Numbered from the stretch's first letter, positions 53,939 through 63,412 are shown. The stretch: 64,000 nt of DNA from Paenibacillus sp. USDA918EY (GCF_009870825.1 NZ_WTWY01000024.1:1-64000); one strand, 5' to 3'. A program made the numbers and translations. The notes: a model not told the origin generated them from the sequence alone.

Positions 53939-53945
53939 CGAACCA

Positions 53946-55550
53946 TCACCATACCTTGTTGGAAGCGGGCGAGCCGTTAATGTCCGGCTCCTGCCGTTCC
54001 TGATTTTTCCTTGACAGCCAGGACGGCCGTCTGCCCATCGTCCACCATGGAGCGCGAGCGAAAATGTCTTTTTGGTCCTGCTTATGGTACGGGCTGACGC
54101 CGGAAATGTACGGCACGCCGAATGAAGTCAGCTGCGTTACATGCACGAGAATCCAGGTGATGCCGATGATGATGCCGAAAAGCCCAAGCACGCCGGCCAG
54201 CAGCATCAGCGGAAACCGGAGCAGGCGGATGGTAATCGCAAGATTGAAGTGGGGAATGGTAAAGGACGCAATCCCCGTCATAGATACGATAATAACCATC
54301 GGCGCCGACACGATCCCCGCTTGAACGGCCGCCTGGCCGATGACCAACGCCCCGAGGATGCTGACGGCCTGGCCGACCGTCTTCGGCAATCGGATGCCCG
54401 CCTCGCGCAGCGCTTCGAAGGATATTTCCATCATTAACGCTTCGACCAGCGCCGGGAAAGGAATCGCCTCCCGCGCCGCGGCGATGCTCAGGAGAAGGGT
54501 CGTCGGCAGCATATCCTGGTGGAAGGTCGTGACCGCAATGTAAAGGGAGGGCAGGAACAAGGCGATAAACAGGAAAATATACCGAATCCACCGGATGAAG
54601 TTCGTAATGAAAAAACGTTCGTAATAATCCTCGTTCGCCTGCATCATCTGGAAAAACGTGATCGGGGCGATCAGGACTAACGGCGTCCCGTCCACGAAAA
54701 TGGCGCACCGGCCTTCAAGCAGCTGCGCGGCGACGCTGTCCGGCCGCTCCGTGTACATCATTTGCGGAAATGGCGAATACGGATGGTCTTCGATCATTTC
54801 CTCGACGTAGCCAGATTCCAGCACACCGTCGATTTTAATGTCTTTAAGCCGGTTTTTGACGTCGTTCACCATCTTGGGATCGGCGAGGCCTTCGATGTAA
54901 GAGACGACGATATCCGTTTTGGTATTCGTTCCCAGCACCATGCGGTACATCTTGAGATTCGGCGTCTTGACCTTAAAGCGGACAAGCGCCGTATTGATGC
55001 GGATCATCTCGGTAAAACCTTCACGCGGGCCACGGATGACCGACTCGGTCTCCGGCTCTTGAACCGGACGGCGCATGCCGCCCTTGATGTTAAACAGATG
55101 CGCCTCGCCGATGCCGTCCACGAATACCGCCACGCTGGAATTCAAGATGCCTTCGACGGCATCGATCCATTTCGTCGCGCTCATGACCTGCGGGAGCGAT
55201 ACGCGGGTATTCTCCAGCGGCTCAAGATCTTCCGGCTTGATCTGCTCCGGAGGCGTCTTGTTTTTCATCCGCATGTACGCTTCCACGATCGGCTCAAGCA
55301 TATGGCCTTCGAGATCCAGCGAAAGCACGATTCCTTCGACGTAGGCGATGAATGCGCTGATGCCCGGTGCAATCTCGATCGAGCGGTACACCATATCCGA
55401 GCAATCCCTAAAAATCGTTTTCAACGTCTGTACGTTCTGATCAAGGCTTTTCTGGATCTCCAGCTTCTCCCAGGGGGGAGAAGGGAGTCCGAGCGGTACG
55501 CCAGACGGCAAGCTGGCGGTTTTTCCGGTATGTTGTTTACGTTTACTCAC
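53946..55550 (-). CDS. Spore germination receptor A subunit (GerAA family)
   Basis: 534 residues. N-terminal soluble region (to about 310), then a membrane part with four to six helices and a cytoplasmic tail. Family segments: VFVDGIGEAHLFNIKGG, RGPREGFTEMIRINTALVR, GCAIFVDGTPLVLIAPITFF-type (here RCAIFVDG) and PHFNLAITIRLLRFPLM. GTG at 55550 with a weak TTAGGG site. It is the first gene of the operon; sigma-G control is expected but I did not find confident boxes. Confidence 0.94.
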   Translation of the reverse strand: MSKRKQHTGKTASLPSGVPLGLPSPPWEKLEIQKSLDQNVQTLKTIFRDCSDMVYRSIEIAPGISAFIAYVEGIVLSLDLEGHMLEPIVEAYMRMKNKTPPEQIKPEDLEPLENTRVSLPQVMSATKWIDAVEGILNSSVAVFVDGIGEAHLFNIKGGMRRPVQEPETESVIRGPREGFTEMIRINTALVRFKVKTPNLKMYRMVLGTNTKTDIVVSYIEGLADPKMVNDVKNRLKDIKIDGVLESGYVEEMIEDHPYSPFPQMMYTERPDSVAAQLLEGRCAIFVDGTPLVLIAPITFFQMMQANEDYYERFFITNFIRWIRYIFLFIALFLPSLYIAVTTFHQDMLPTTLLLSIAAAREAIPFPALVEALMMEISFEALREAGIRLPKTVGQAVSILGALVIGQAAVQAGIVSAPMVIIVSMTGIASFTIPHFNLAITIRLLRFPLMLLAGVLGLFGIIIGITWILVHVTQLTSFGVPYISGVSPYHKQDQKDIFARAPWWTMGRRPSWLSRKNQERQEPDINGSPASNKVW

Positions 55551-55648
55551 GGCCCTAACCCCCTCGTATGCCGGTGTATTCCGGATGTTACGCCATAGCT
55601 TGTGCCAAAATTGGATAATTTATGTGTGGGAGGAACGGCCAACCGAAA

Positions 55649-55687
55649 CAAAAAAACGGCCACGCCTGCAAAGCGTGAACCGTTCCC
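55649..55687 (-). terminator. Terminator after chemotaxis receptor gene
   Basis: Minus strand AACGG..CACGC, loop TTTGCAG, GCGTG.CCGTT, then TTTTTG. It lies about 15 bases after the stop at 55702. Confidence 0.88.
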
Positions 55688-55701
55688 TATCTGGTAGAAC
55701 G

Positions 55702-57675
55702 TTATGATGCGATTTTAAATTTGGCCACCAATTCCTGAAGCTGCTCGGCCAATCGGCTCAAGTGCTCCGCGGAAGAAGCGATTTCTTCAATGGATGCCAG
55801 CTGCTCCTGAGCGGAAGCCGATACGGACTGCGTATTGTCGGCGACAACCTCCGACAAATTCTGGATATGCCGGATCGCCTCTACCGCGCTTTCGCCGTTC
55901 CGCGCAAGCTCCCTCGAAGCCTCGGCCGCGGAGTGGATGCCTTCCGCCGCTCCTTGAACAGCCTTGAGGATGCGGGTAAACGATTTGCCGGTAATGTCGG
56001 CGGCTTCCATGCCTTCGGATACCCGCCCTTTGGCATCTCCCATCGCGGCAAGCACGCGCTGCATTTCCAAGCGCATGCCTTCCACCAGTTCCTCGATACG
56101 CTGCGCCGAATGACCGGACTGCTCCGCCAGCTTGCGGACCTCAACCGCCACGACCGCGAAACCTTTCCCATGCTCGCCTGCGCGCGCCGCCTCAATGGAG
56201 GCGTTCAGCGCCAGCAGATTGGTCTGTTTGGCGATTTCCGCCATCAGCGTGACGATTTCCCCAATCCGGCCGGTACGATCGCTCATATGTGTCACGACTT
56301 CGTCGAGCTCGCTGACGGTTGTATGTATGTCATTCATTTTGCCCGTGACGTCAACGACCGCGGCATGCCCTTCTTCGGCGAACCGGGTCGTACGGGCCAT
56401 CTTCGCCGAAGCATCATCCATATGCCCGCGGATCCGCTCCGATTGCGTGGACATGAGCTCCATGCTGCCCATGCTTGTCTCCACGCTGCGCAGCTGCTGT
56501 TCGCTTCCGGCCGCCACTTCCTGAATCGCTTCCGTCACGGTTTCGATCGCCTTGGTCGTCTGATCGGCCCCCGTCGACAACCCCTTGGCGGATAAGCTGA
56601 CCTGACCGGTAATTTCCTGCACGTTGACGATCATGCTTCTGAGACTGTCCACCATCGCTTGAAAATGCCGGCTAAGATTACCGATTTCATCCCTGCTCGA
56701 GGTGTCGATTTGCGCTGTGAGGTCCCCTTGGCTGATCCGCTCCGTCGCCTGCGTCAGCTTGCTGATCGGGCGGATAATCGAGCGGATGTTCAGGAAGATG
56801 ATCGCGAGCGCCGCCAAAATGGACACCGTCATGACGATAATCACCGAATTTCGAATTCCCTGCGCCGACGCCTCGATGTCGGACTCGAACATCGATCCGG
56901 CCACTTTCCAGCCTGTCAGCCTGTTCGTGGTAAAAGCGAGCCTGCGCTCCTCGTTTTCAAAGGTATACGAAAAATTCCCCTCGGGTTTGCCGTAAAGCGG
57001 TTCGAGGAAATCGCCCTCCGCCTTTTGGCCGGTATATTTCGGATGGACAACGTAATTTTTATCCTGGTCGGTAATAAAGATGTATCCCTTGTTTCCGAGC
57101 TTCATATTGGTCAGCGTCCGGACGTTGTCCAAATTGAGCTCGATCGAAAGGACGCCTTTCCCGGATGGAACCGCCTGGGATATCGATACCGCCATTTTGC
57201 CGTTGGCTGCTTTGAATACCGGGGATACCGACGGTTTGCTTCCTTGTTTAAGAGATTGTACGTACCAATCCTGCTTCGTCACGTCGTATTGCTGCGGCAG
57301 CGGATCCTCGGATGCCCGGACGAAATATCCGCCTTCGATGCCCAAAATGACGTCCTTCACGTCTTGATGCATTTCCATGTACTGACGCAGCTGAAGTTTA
57401 AGCTCCCCTCCCTTCCCGAGCGGATCTACAATGGCCCTTTCCAAATACGGCTGCCTCAGCAAATATTCAATATCGTTCATTTTAGCCTGGACGTTTTGGG
57501 TAATGATATTGTCCGCTGATTTCGTGCTCTCGAGCGCGCTGTTCATCAGGTCCTTGGCGTTTGCGTTTTTGGCGGATTGATAGGATAGAATGCCGATCAT
57601 GAAGCTAGGGACGAGCAAAACGATGAGGTACGTGATCAATAGTTTTCTTTTAATGGTAATTGAAAATCGTTTCAC
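55702..57675 (-). CDS. Methyl-accepting chemotaxis protein (dCache sensor)
   Basis: 657-residue transmembrane receptor. Helix 1 at about 11-31; an outside double-Cache domain (about 35-275) with the GVLSIELNLDNVRTL and NKGYIFITDQDKNYVVHPKY segments; helix 2 at about 279-300; a HAMP domain (SIIRPISKLTQATERISQGDL); and a signalling domain with the hairpin tip EIAKQTNLLALNASIEAARAGEHGKGFAVVA and methylation-helix stretches. GTG at 57675 has AAAGGA some distance upstream. A sigma-D-like promoter lies about 90 bases upstream. Ligand unknown; it ends at its own terminator. Confidence 0.95.
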   Translation of the reverse strand: MKRFSITIKRKLLITYLIVLLVPSFMIGILSYQSAKNANAKDLMNSALESTKSADNIITQNVQAKMNDIEYLLRQPYLERAIVDPLGKGGELKLQLRQYMEMHQDVKDVILGIEGGYFVRASEDPLPQQYDVTKQDWYVQSLKQGSKPSVSPVFKAANGKMAVSISQAVPSGKGVLSIELNLDNVRTLTNMKLGNKGYIFITDQDKNYVVHPKYTGQKAEGDFLEPLYGKPEGNFSYTFENEERRLAFTTNRLTGWKVAGSMFESDIEASAQGIRNSVIIVMTVSILAALAIIFLNIRSIIRPISKLTQATERISQGDLTAQIDTSSRDEIGNLSRHFQAMVDSLRSMIVNVQEITGQVSLSAKGLSTGADQTTKAIETVTEAIQEVAAGSEQQLRSVETSMGSMELMSTQSERIRGHMDDASAKMARTTRFAEEGHAAVVDVTGKMNDIHTTVSELDEVVTHMSDRTGRIGEIVTLMAEIAKQTNLLALNASIEAARAGEHGKGFAVVAVEVRKLAEQSGHSAQRIEELVEGMRLEMQRVLAAMGDAKGRVSEGMEAADITGKSFTRILKAVQGAAEGIHSAAEASRELARNGESAVEAIRHIQNLSEVVADNTQSVSASAQEQLASIEEIASSAEHLSRLAEQLQELVAKFKIAS

Positions 57676-57761
57676 AATGGCATTTTCCTTTCTGTATCAT
57701 TAGGACTTGGGGCATAACTCATTTATGCCTGGATATAGCGATTTGGGCACTTATTCATAAT

Positions 57762-57788
57762 ATATCGGAAATATGCACAATTTTTTTT
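57762..57788 (-). promoter_or_regulatory. Candidate sigma-D (motility) promoter of the chemotaxis receptor gene
   Basis: AAAA, 15 bases, TCCGATAT on the minus strand, against the sigma-D consensus TAAA-N15-GCCGATAT: ten of twelve positions match. Chemotaxis receptor genes are normal sigma-D targets. Confidence 0.6.
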
Positions 57789-57950
57789 CAACTATTATCC
57801 AATTCCTTTAGATTATTCTATCATCATCCTCTTCATAGGCAAAGAGGCCTAGTCCTAGAAATACAGAAGATTGCGGCATCGAGTGAAAAAAATCATACGA
57901 AAAAAACAAACTTTTCCGTAATTGACCGTTGGGCATTTTACGGAGCTTCG

Positions 57951-57989
57951 CAAAAAAAGGACAACCCGTAGATCATTTTGGGCTGTCCT
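57951..57989 (-). terminator. Terminator after MerR gene
   Basis: AAGGACA.CCC, 12-base loop, GGG.TGTCCTT, then TTTTT on the minus strand. It begins about five bases past the stop at 57994. Confidence 0.9.
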
Positions 57990-57993
57990 TCTT

Positions 57994-58416
57994 CTATTTG
58001 CGCATCGCTGTCGTAATCCGTCCGCTGAGATCGGCAAGTTCCTGCCTAACCTTGGTCATTTCTTCGATTTTAAAATCGACCAGCTCAAGCTGCTTGCTCA
58101 CCGCTTCGGCCATCTGCTCCAGCTCGGCCTGCCGCTGCGCTTCGTCCAAAGACGAGGAGGCGTTGCTGCGGTGCTTCATCACCTGATCGTGAATTTGCAA
58201 AAATTGCTGGATTTCCTGCAGGGAAAAGCCGAGAACCTTTTTGGCGAGAACGATATTTTTGAGCTGCTGCACATCTTCTTCCGTATATAATCGAATTCCT
58301 CCATCGGACCGTTCGGGTGATTTGATGAGGCCGATTTCCTCGTAATAGCGGATGGACCGTTTGGTCAATCCCGTTTCTTTGGCGACATCGTCGATTTTAA
58401 GCCATTCCAATCCCAT
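57994..58416 (-). CDS. MerR-family transcriptional regulator
   Basis: 140 residues. Helix-turn-helix KIDDVAKETGLTKRSIRYYEEIGLIKSPERSDGGIRLYT, then a dimerising coiled coil (about 85-125) rich in Gln/Glu. No cysteine outside the N-terminal part, so it is probably not of the redox kind. ATG at 58416 or TTG at 58410 may be the start; AGGGGGAGA precedes both. It lies 200 bases after the aldo/keto reductase gene on the same strand and may regulate it. Confidence 0.88.
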   Translation of the reverse strand: MGLEWLKIDDVAKETGLTKRSIRYYEEIGLIKSPERSDGGIRLYTEEDVQQLKNIVLAKKVLGFSLQEIQQFLQIHDQVMKHRSNASSSLDEAQRQAELEQMAEAVSKQLELVDFKIEEMTKVRQELADLSGRITTAMRK

Positions 58417-58555
58417 TCTCCCCCTAGGCAAAGGTATATTCCAAGTATATCGTTCCCTGGAGGCGAAAGCCAATGAATGTCCTCATAACGGAAGGTAACA
58501 TTGGCGAATTGCAAAGAGACTTCGAATTTAATGCTGCCCCACCGATTCGCCCCAT

Positions 58556-58598
58556 AAAAATAGACCGTCCGGGAAGGAATGAATCCCCTCCGAACGGC
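58556..58598 (-). terminator. Terminator after aldo/keto reductase gene
   Basis: CCGTTCGG and CCGGACGG arms (one G:U pair), purine-rich middle, then TCTATTTTTAT on the minus strand. About 18 bases past the stop. Confidence 0.75.
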
Positions 58599-58615
58599 CT
58601 CTGCCATCGTTTCGT

Positions 58616-59557
58616 TTATGTTGCCAAAATCCCCTCGATGCGTTCCAGCGCTTCGGCCGGGATCTCGACGCCCGAAGCGTTTGCGTTTTCGGTCACCTGC
58701 TCCGGACGGCTCGCGCCGATCAGCGCGCTGGCGACGTTCGGCTGGCGCAGCACCCATGCAAGCGCAAGCTGGCTCATCTTGAGGCCGAGCTCATCGGCGA
58801 TGACGCTGAGTTCCCGCACTTTCGCGATTTTCGCTTCGCCGATCTGCTCTTCCTTCCAGTTCAGCTTGGCTGCGCGGCTGCCTTCGGGCGCTTGTCCCGG
58901 CGTCGTATATTTGCCGGTCAGCAGTCCCTGAGCGAGCGGCGAATACACGACTTGTCCGATGCCTTTCGCTTCGCCGAGCGGAATGACTTCCTTTTCGATG
59001 TCCCGGCTGAACATATTGTACACCGGCTGGTTCACCACGATCCGGTCCAACAGGTACCGGTCCGCCGTGCCAAGCGCGGCTTCCATCTGGGCCGCCGTCC
59101 ACATGCTGACGCCCACATACAGCACCTTGCCTTGGCGCACCAGATCATCCATCGCCCGCAGCGTCTCCTCGATCGGCGTTTCCGGGTGATAGCGATGACA
59201 ATAATATAGGTCGACGTAATCATGGCCGAGCCGTTTCAGGCTTGCTTCGCACTGCTCCATAATATGTTTGCGCGAAAGTCCCATATCGTTGGGTCCGTCG
59301 CCCATTTTGCCGAATACCTTCGTGGCAAGCACGTAGGATTCGCGCGGATAAGCTTTCAGCGTTTTGCCCAGCAGTTCCTCCGCCGCTCCGCGTTCGTACA
59401 CGTTGGCGGTGTCGAAGAAGTTGATTCCAAGATCGTAAGCCGTCTGTATAGCCTTAACCGCGTTGTCCCGCTCAACGTAACCTCCATACGTAAGCCAGCT
59501 GCCAAGGCTGATTTCGCTAACCTTTAGTCCGCTTTTCCCAAGTCTCCGATACTTCAT
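58616..59557 (-). CDS. Aldo/keto reductase (YhdN-type, potassium-channel-beta-like group)
   Basis: 313 residues, TIM barrel, NADPH-dependent reduction of aldehydes or ketones. Catalytic tetrad: Asp in NFFDTANVYERG with Tyr, Lys in VLATKVFGKM and His in YYCHRYHPETP. The NADPH-binding end is ASALIGASRPEQVTENANA. ATG at 59557 is used; GTG two codons upstream has the better spaced GGAGG and is a possible start. It has its own terminator. The MerR gene downstream may control it. Confidence 0.93.
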   Translation of the reverse strand: MKYRRLGKSGLKVSEISLGSWLTYGGYVERDNAVKAIQTAYDLGINFFDTANVYERGAAEELLGKTLKAYPRESYVLATKVFGKMGDGPNDMGLSRKHIMEQCEASLKRLGHDYVDLYYCHRYHPETPIEETLRAMDDLVRQGKVLYVGVSMWTAAQMEAALGTADRYLLDRIVVNQPVYNMFSRDIEKEVIPLGEAKGIGQVVYSPLAQGLLTGKYTTPGQAPEGSRAAKLNWKEEQIGEAKIAKVRELSVIADELGLKMSQLALAWVLRQPNVASALIGASRPEQVTENANASGVEIPAEALERIEGILAT

Positions 59558-59698
59558 CGCCACAAGCAAACCCTCCCCGTTAGAATATTCTTCCTCCCTT
59601 ATTGTAAACAACCGCCGTTTCGATGGAAAGCGGGCCGGTTTCGTTTCCGAAAAATATGGAAATAACTATGGTGTTGAATATGATGAGGAGGATACGCC

Positions 59699-61255
59699 AT
59701 GCAACAATCAGAATCCTTTTCCCGGCGTTTGCCGCAGTTCCCCGAATCCCTATGGAGAGCGACGACGGAATTGCCTTCCTTCCCGCGGTTGGACGAGGAT
59801 ATCGAGGTCGACGTCGCGATCGTCGGCGCGGGCATCGCCGGCATTACGACAGCCTACCTGCTGTCGAAGCAGGGAGTCAAAGTGGCCGTGCTGGAAGCGG
59901 GAGTCATTCTAAACGGCACAACCGGCCATACCACCGCCAAAATTTCCGCCCAACACGGGAAAATTTACGATGAACTGCTGCACCATTTCGGCGAAGAAAA
60001 GGCGCAAATGTATTACAAAGCCAACATGGATGCCAAAGCGTTTATTCTGGGCACGGTAGGCGAGCTTGGCATCGAATGCGATCTCCGGCCCGAAAGCGCC
60101 TATATTTACGTGGAAAAAACCGATGACATCCAAAGTTTGAAAAAAGAGTTCGACGCCTACATCAAAATCGGCATTCCCGGACAGTGGAGGGACGAGCTTC
60201 CGATCCCGCTGAAGGTGAAAGGCGCCATCGAAATGCCGGACCAAGGCCAATTCCATCCTCTGCATTATTTGAAGCCGCTCGTCGACGAAAGCGTAAAAAA
60301 CGGCGCCAAAATTTACGAGCACACGACGATCACCAGGCTTGAAGAAGGCGGGCCTCCGTATACGCTTAGCGCCTATCACGGCAAGGCCAAAGTACGTTGC
60401 CGCCGGATCGTTTCGGCTTCCCATTTCCCGTTCCTGGACAAAAAAGGGCTGTACTTCGCCCGTCTGCATGCCGTCCGTTCCTATGCGGTGGCGTTCAGAC
60501 CTGAACGTCCGTTTCCGGGCGGCACGTATCTTAGCGTCGGCAACGCTTCTCCCAAACGTTCCCTGCGCACGGCGAACTATAACGGCGAGGATTTGATCAT
60601 TGCCGGGGGCGAAAACCATAAAACCGGCCAAAGCATCCGCACCCACGACCATTACGAGCAGCTCGAAAAGTTCGGCTCGGAGGTGTTCGGCATCAAGGAA
60701 ATTCCGTTCCGTTGGTCCGCGCAGGATTTGGAGACGCTCGACAAAGTGCCGTACATCGGGCAGCTGACGCAGGGCGACGAGGGGATTTATGTGGCGACGG
60801 GCTTCTACAAATGGGGCATGACCCAAGGCACGTTGTCCGGGATGATCCTCTCCGATCTCATTTTGGGCAACGACAATCCGTATGCGGAGCTTTATAACCC
60901 TTCGCGTTTCAAAGCCGATCCTTCGGTCAAAAACGTCATCGTGCAAAATGCGGACGTGGCCGCCCATTTTGTTGCAGGCAAGGTCGGCCTCGTCCAGCGA
61001 AAAGCGGACGACCTTAAACCCGGGGAAGGCGGCGTCATCTCGCATAACGGGAAACGGGCCGGAGGCTATCGGGACGATCAAGGCAACCTGTTCATCGTCG
61101 ACACAACCTGCTCCCATATGGGCTGCGAAATCGAGTGGAACGAAGGCGAGCGCAGCTGGGATTGCCCATGCCACGGCTCGCGGTATACGTATGAAGGCGA
61201 GGTCATCGAAGGGCCTGCGACCAAACCGCTTGAGAAGCTGGAGGAACGGATTTAA
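59699..61255 (+). CDS. FAD-dependent oxidoreductase fused to a Rieske [2Fe-2S] domain (YhfW-like)
   Basis: 518 residues. The FAD-binding loop is VAIVGAGIAGITTAYLL, and the DAO-family pattern TGHTTAKISAQHG follows near residue 74. The C-terminal Rieske domain (about 430-518) has CSHMGC and, 17 residues on, CPCHGSRY, matching CxH and CxxH ligands. B. subtilis YhfW has the same domain pair. Substrate unknown. ATG at 59699 follows GAGGAGG. A terminator follows. Confidence 0.94.
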   Translation: MQQSESFSRRLPQFPESLWRATTELPSFPRLDEDIEVDVAIVGAGIAGITTAYLLSKQGVKVAVLEAGVILNGTTGHTTAKISAQHGKIYDELLHHFGEEKAQMYYKANMDAKAFILGTVGELGIECDLRPESAYIYVEKTDDIQSLKKEFDAYIKIGIPGQWRDELPIPLKVKGAIEMPDQGQFHPLHYLKPLVDESVKNGAKIYEHTTITRLEEGGPPYTLSAYHGKAKVRCRRIVSASHFPFLDKKGLYFARLHAVRSYAVAFRPERPFPGGTYLSVGNASPKRSLRTANYNGEDLIIAGGENHKTGQSIRTHDHYEQLEKFGSEVFGIKEIPFRWSAQDLETLDKVPYIGQLTQGDEGIYVATGFYKWGMTQGTLSGMILSDLILGNDNPYAELYNPSRFKADPSVKNVIVQNADVAAHFVAGKVGLVQRKADDLKPGEGGVISHNGKRAGGYRDDQGNLFIVDTTCSHMGCEIEWNEGERSWDCPCHGSRYTYEGEVIEGPATKPLEKLEERI

Positions 61256-61325
61256 TCTGCGGGCACAGATTTGCATACGGTAAAGGGGTTGCTTGGCCGT
61301 TTCGGGCGGCTGTCTGGAATATAAC

Positions 61326-61374
61326 GTAAAAAAGCGTTCTTCTTGCCACAGCGGCGAAAGGGAGCGCTTTTTTA
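61326..61374 (+). terminator. Terminator after Rieske oxidoreductase gene
   Basis: AAAAAAGCG and CGCTTTTTT outer arms with inner TTGCC/GGCGA pairing, T run following. About 70 bases past the stop. Confidence 0.82.
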
Positions 61375-61499
61375 TTGACAGAACCTGCCTGGGGACATAC
61401 GCTGATTTCCATAAGCAACCTTTTCAGGAAATCATCCGTCATGATCATTGGAAGAAAAAAAGCAGCGATCCCTTCCGGGCTGCGAAAAGGAGAATTAGG

Positions 61500-62168
61500 A
61501 TGAAAAGCAACCCATTCCATTTGCGGACCGCGTTTGGCATCATCGCAGCCGCAGCCGCGCTATCATTAACCGCCTGCTCCGGTCAAAACGCGAGCGAACC
61601 GCCCGCCGCCGAAACTTCGGGACAACCCGTTTCCGAGCAAAAAAACGATGCCGGGGCCGGCTCCGTTGCCGAAAAGCAGAAGACGCCGGAAGAAGCCTTC
61701 TACGCCGCATATAAGGAAGGCACGTCCGATCAGGACAAAATCGAAAACATGATGAGCCGCATCACCGATTTGGATTGGAAAACGTATCGGGAGCTCCGGA
61801 AAGACGTTCCTCTCATGGACGAAACGCTGGGCTATCTATACAGAAACCGCCATATGATCAAGCCGGAACATTACAAGGCGGTGTTCTCGGCCACCCGCAA
61901 TTTGGATGGGGCAGGGAGCGAAAGCTACGCCGCTCTTGTGAGCGAGCTGTTTGGGGCGGACAAAAAAGCCGCGATTCATGCGTTGTCCGTCATGGACAAT
62001 CCGAATCGGCGGCAATCGGTCATCGGCATGATCGCCTATGGCTTAAGTTATAAGGATACAAAACAAGTCAAAGATGAAATTGCAAAATGGCAAGCCGACG
62101 CCGCCCTTTCCTCCACGGAAAAGGAGATCGTCCAGGAACTGCTTAAAGCCGTTGATCATCCTTATTGA
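61500..62168 (+). CDS. Putative lipoprotein, function unknown
   Basis: 222 residues. Signal peptide with a hydrophobic core (FGIIAAAAALSL) and lipobox LTAC, so the mature protein begins at about Cys26. A Ser/Ala/Glu-rich linker (about 28-60) precedes an all-helical domain with the segment EEAFYAAYKEGTSDQDKIENMM. No recognised domain. ATG at 61500 follows AAAAGGAG. It stands between a terminator and the convergent NOS gene. Confidence 0.82.
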   Translation: MKSNPFHLRTAFGIIAAAAALSLTACSGQNASEPPAAETSGQPVSEQKNDAGAGSVAEKQKTPEEAFYAAYKEGTSDQDKIENMMSRITDLDWKTYRELRKDVPLMDETLGYLYRNRHMIKPEHYKAVFSATRNLDGAGSESYAALVSELFGADKKAAIHALSVMDNPNRRQSVIGMIAYGLSYKDTKQVKDEIAKWQADAALSSTEKEIVQELLKAVDHPY

Positions 62169-62212
62169 AGATCCCTGTTTATAACACTCCGGCTTCTTAT
62201 CCTCAAAGATAT

Positions 62213-63304
62213 TTAGTAAGGCCGCTCCTGATAAAAGAAGTTCGGATAAACGATCGTATTGTCGTAAGATTGATGAAAAATATGGGTCGTTGCCGGAGAC
62301 ACCGGCGGGATGAGCCAATTCCAATACCCGGTCAGCTTCCGGCCGCATTTGGCTTCGCGCTGCTCGAACAGCTGGAACTGCGCCGCCGCGGTATGGTGGT
62401 CCACCATGCTGACGCCCGCCTGTTTGTACGAATGCAGCACGGCCACGTTCATTTCAACCAAGGCCCGGTCGCGCCACAGCGAAGTCTCGCTTGCGGTCGA
62501 CAGCCCCATCAGCTCGGCTACTTGCGGCAGAACGTTGTAACGTTGTTCATCCGCGAAATTGCGGGCGCCGATTTCCGTCGCCATGTACCAGCCGTTAAAC
62601 GGCGCCGCCGCATAATGAATGCCGCCGATGACCAGCTCCATATCGGAGATGATCGGTACGGCATACCAGCGCAGGCCCATATCCCCGAAGGCGGGGTAAT
62701 CGGGATGCGTCAGCGGCACTTCCAGCACCAGCTCCTCCGGTATAGGATACAACGCCGGCTCCCGCCCTTCCGCCTGAATGACGAGAGGAAGAACGTCAAA
62801 CCGCGTGCCCTTGCCTCTCCACCCCATCTTCAGGCACACATTCGTAAACGGAACCGAAGCGGGATCGCCGACGATCCCGTCTTCCGCCCGGTATCCCGCA
62901 TACCGGATCAGCTGGTGATTCCAGATGCGGACCCCGCTCCCCGACGGCCCCGCGGGCTTGAAAACCGACAGCGTCGGGACGATTTTGCCGCCGTTGGTCG
63001 CCTCTCCGATATGCGCCAGCAGGGCGGAATAGATGTCGTCCGGGTGCTCCAAATGCCGCTGGTCCCGCACAACCATCGAATCCCAAAACAGTCTTCCGAT
63101 GCAGCGGTTGCTGTTCCGCCAGGCCATTTTCGCCCCATGCTCCAGTTCCTCGAACGTATGCCCGTAGGTTCCGGTCGACTCGATTTCTTTTTGAATGTCC
63201 GCAAGCCTCGCGGCAGCTTCCCGCTCCGTTTTTCCGAGCTCGGCATAACATGCCTTTATATAATCTTCCGCTTCCCGCAGCAGAACGTTATGATCCGTCA
63301 TCAT
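62213..63304 (-). CDS. nos: Bacterial nitric oxide synthase oxygenase
   Basis: 363-residue oxygenase domain only, without the reductase half found in animals; it oxidises arginine to NO and citrulline using external flavodoxin-type reductases. Heme-ligating Cys is in WRNSNRCIGRLFW near residue 68; the arginine-binding Glu is in GWYMATEIGARNF; the pterin-binding end has the SYKQAGVSMVDHHTA and WNWLIPPVSP segments. Two ATG codons start the frame. NO in Bacillus protects against oxidative stress and antibiotics. No adjacent reductase. Confidence 0.96.
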   Translation of the reverse strand: MMTDHNVLLREAEDYIKACYAELGKTEREAAARLADIQKEIESTGTYGHTFEELEHGAKMAWRNSNRCIGRLFWDSMVVRDQRHLEHPDDIYSALLAHIGEATNGGKIVPTLSVFKPAGPSGSGVRIWNHQLIRYAGYRAEDGIVGDPASVPFTNVCLKMGWRGKGTRFDVLPLVIQAEGREPALYPIPEELVLEVPLTHPDYPAFGDMGLRWYAVPIISDMELVIGGIHYAAAPFNGWYMATEIGARNFADEQRYNVLPQVAELMGLSTASETSLWRDRALVEMNVAVLHSYKQAGVSMVDHHTAAAQFQLFEQREAKCGRKLTGYWNWLIPPVSPATTHIFHQSYDNTIVYPNFFYQERPY

Positions 63305-63412
63305 CGCCCATCATCCTTATGCTCCGTCTATTGTTTCCGAACCTATTATAGCCCTAAAAGAGGCCGCCGGTTCGGGGCAAACTTGATATCTTCGTGAACT
63401 CGCTTTCTCGTT

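Larger units (their letters stand above)
57676..57993. other. Intergenic region chemotaxis receptor / MerR gene
   Basis: No gene supported. AT-rich. It holds the candidate sigma-D promoter (57762-57788) and the MerR terminator (57951-57989). Confidence 0.5.
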
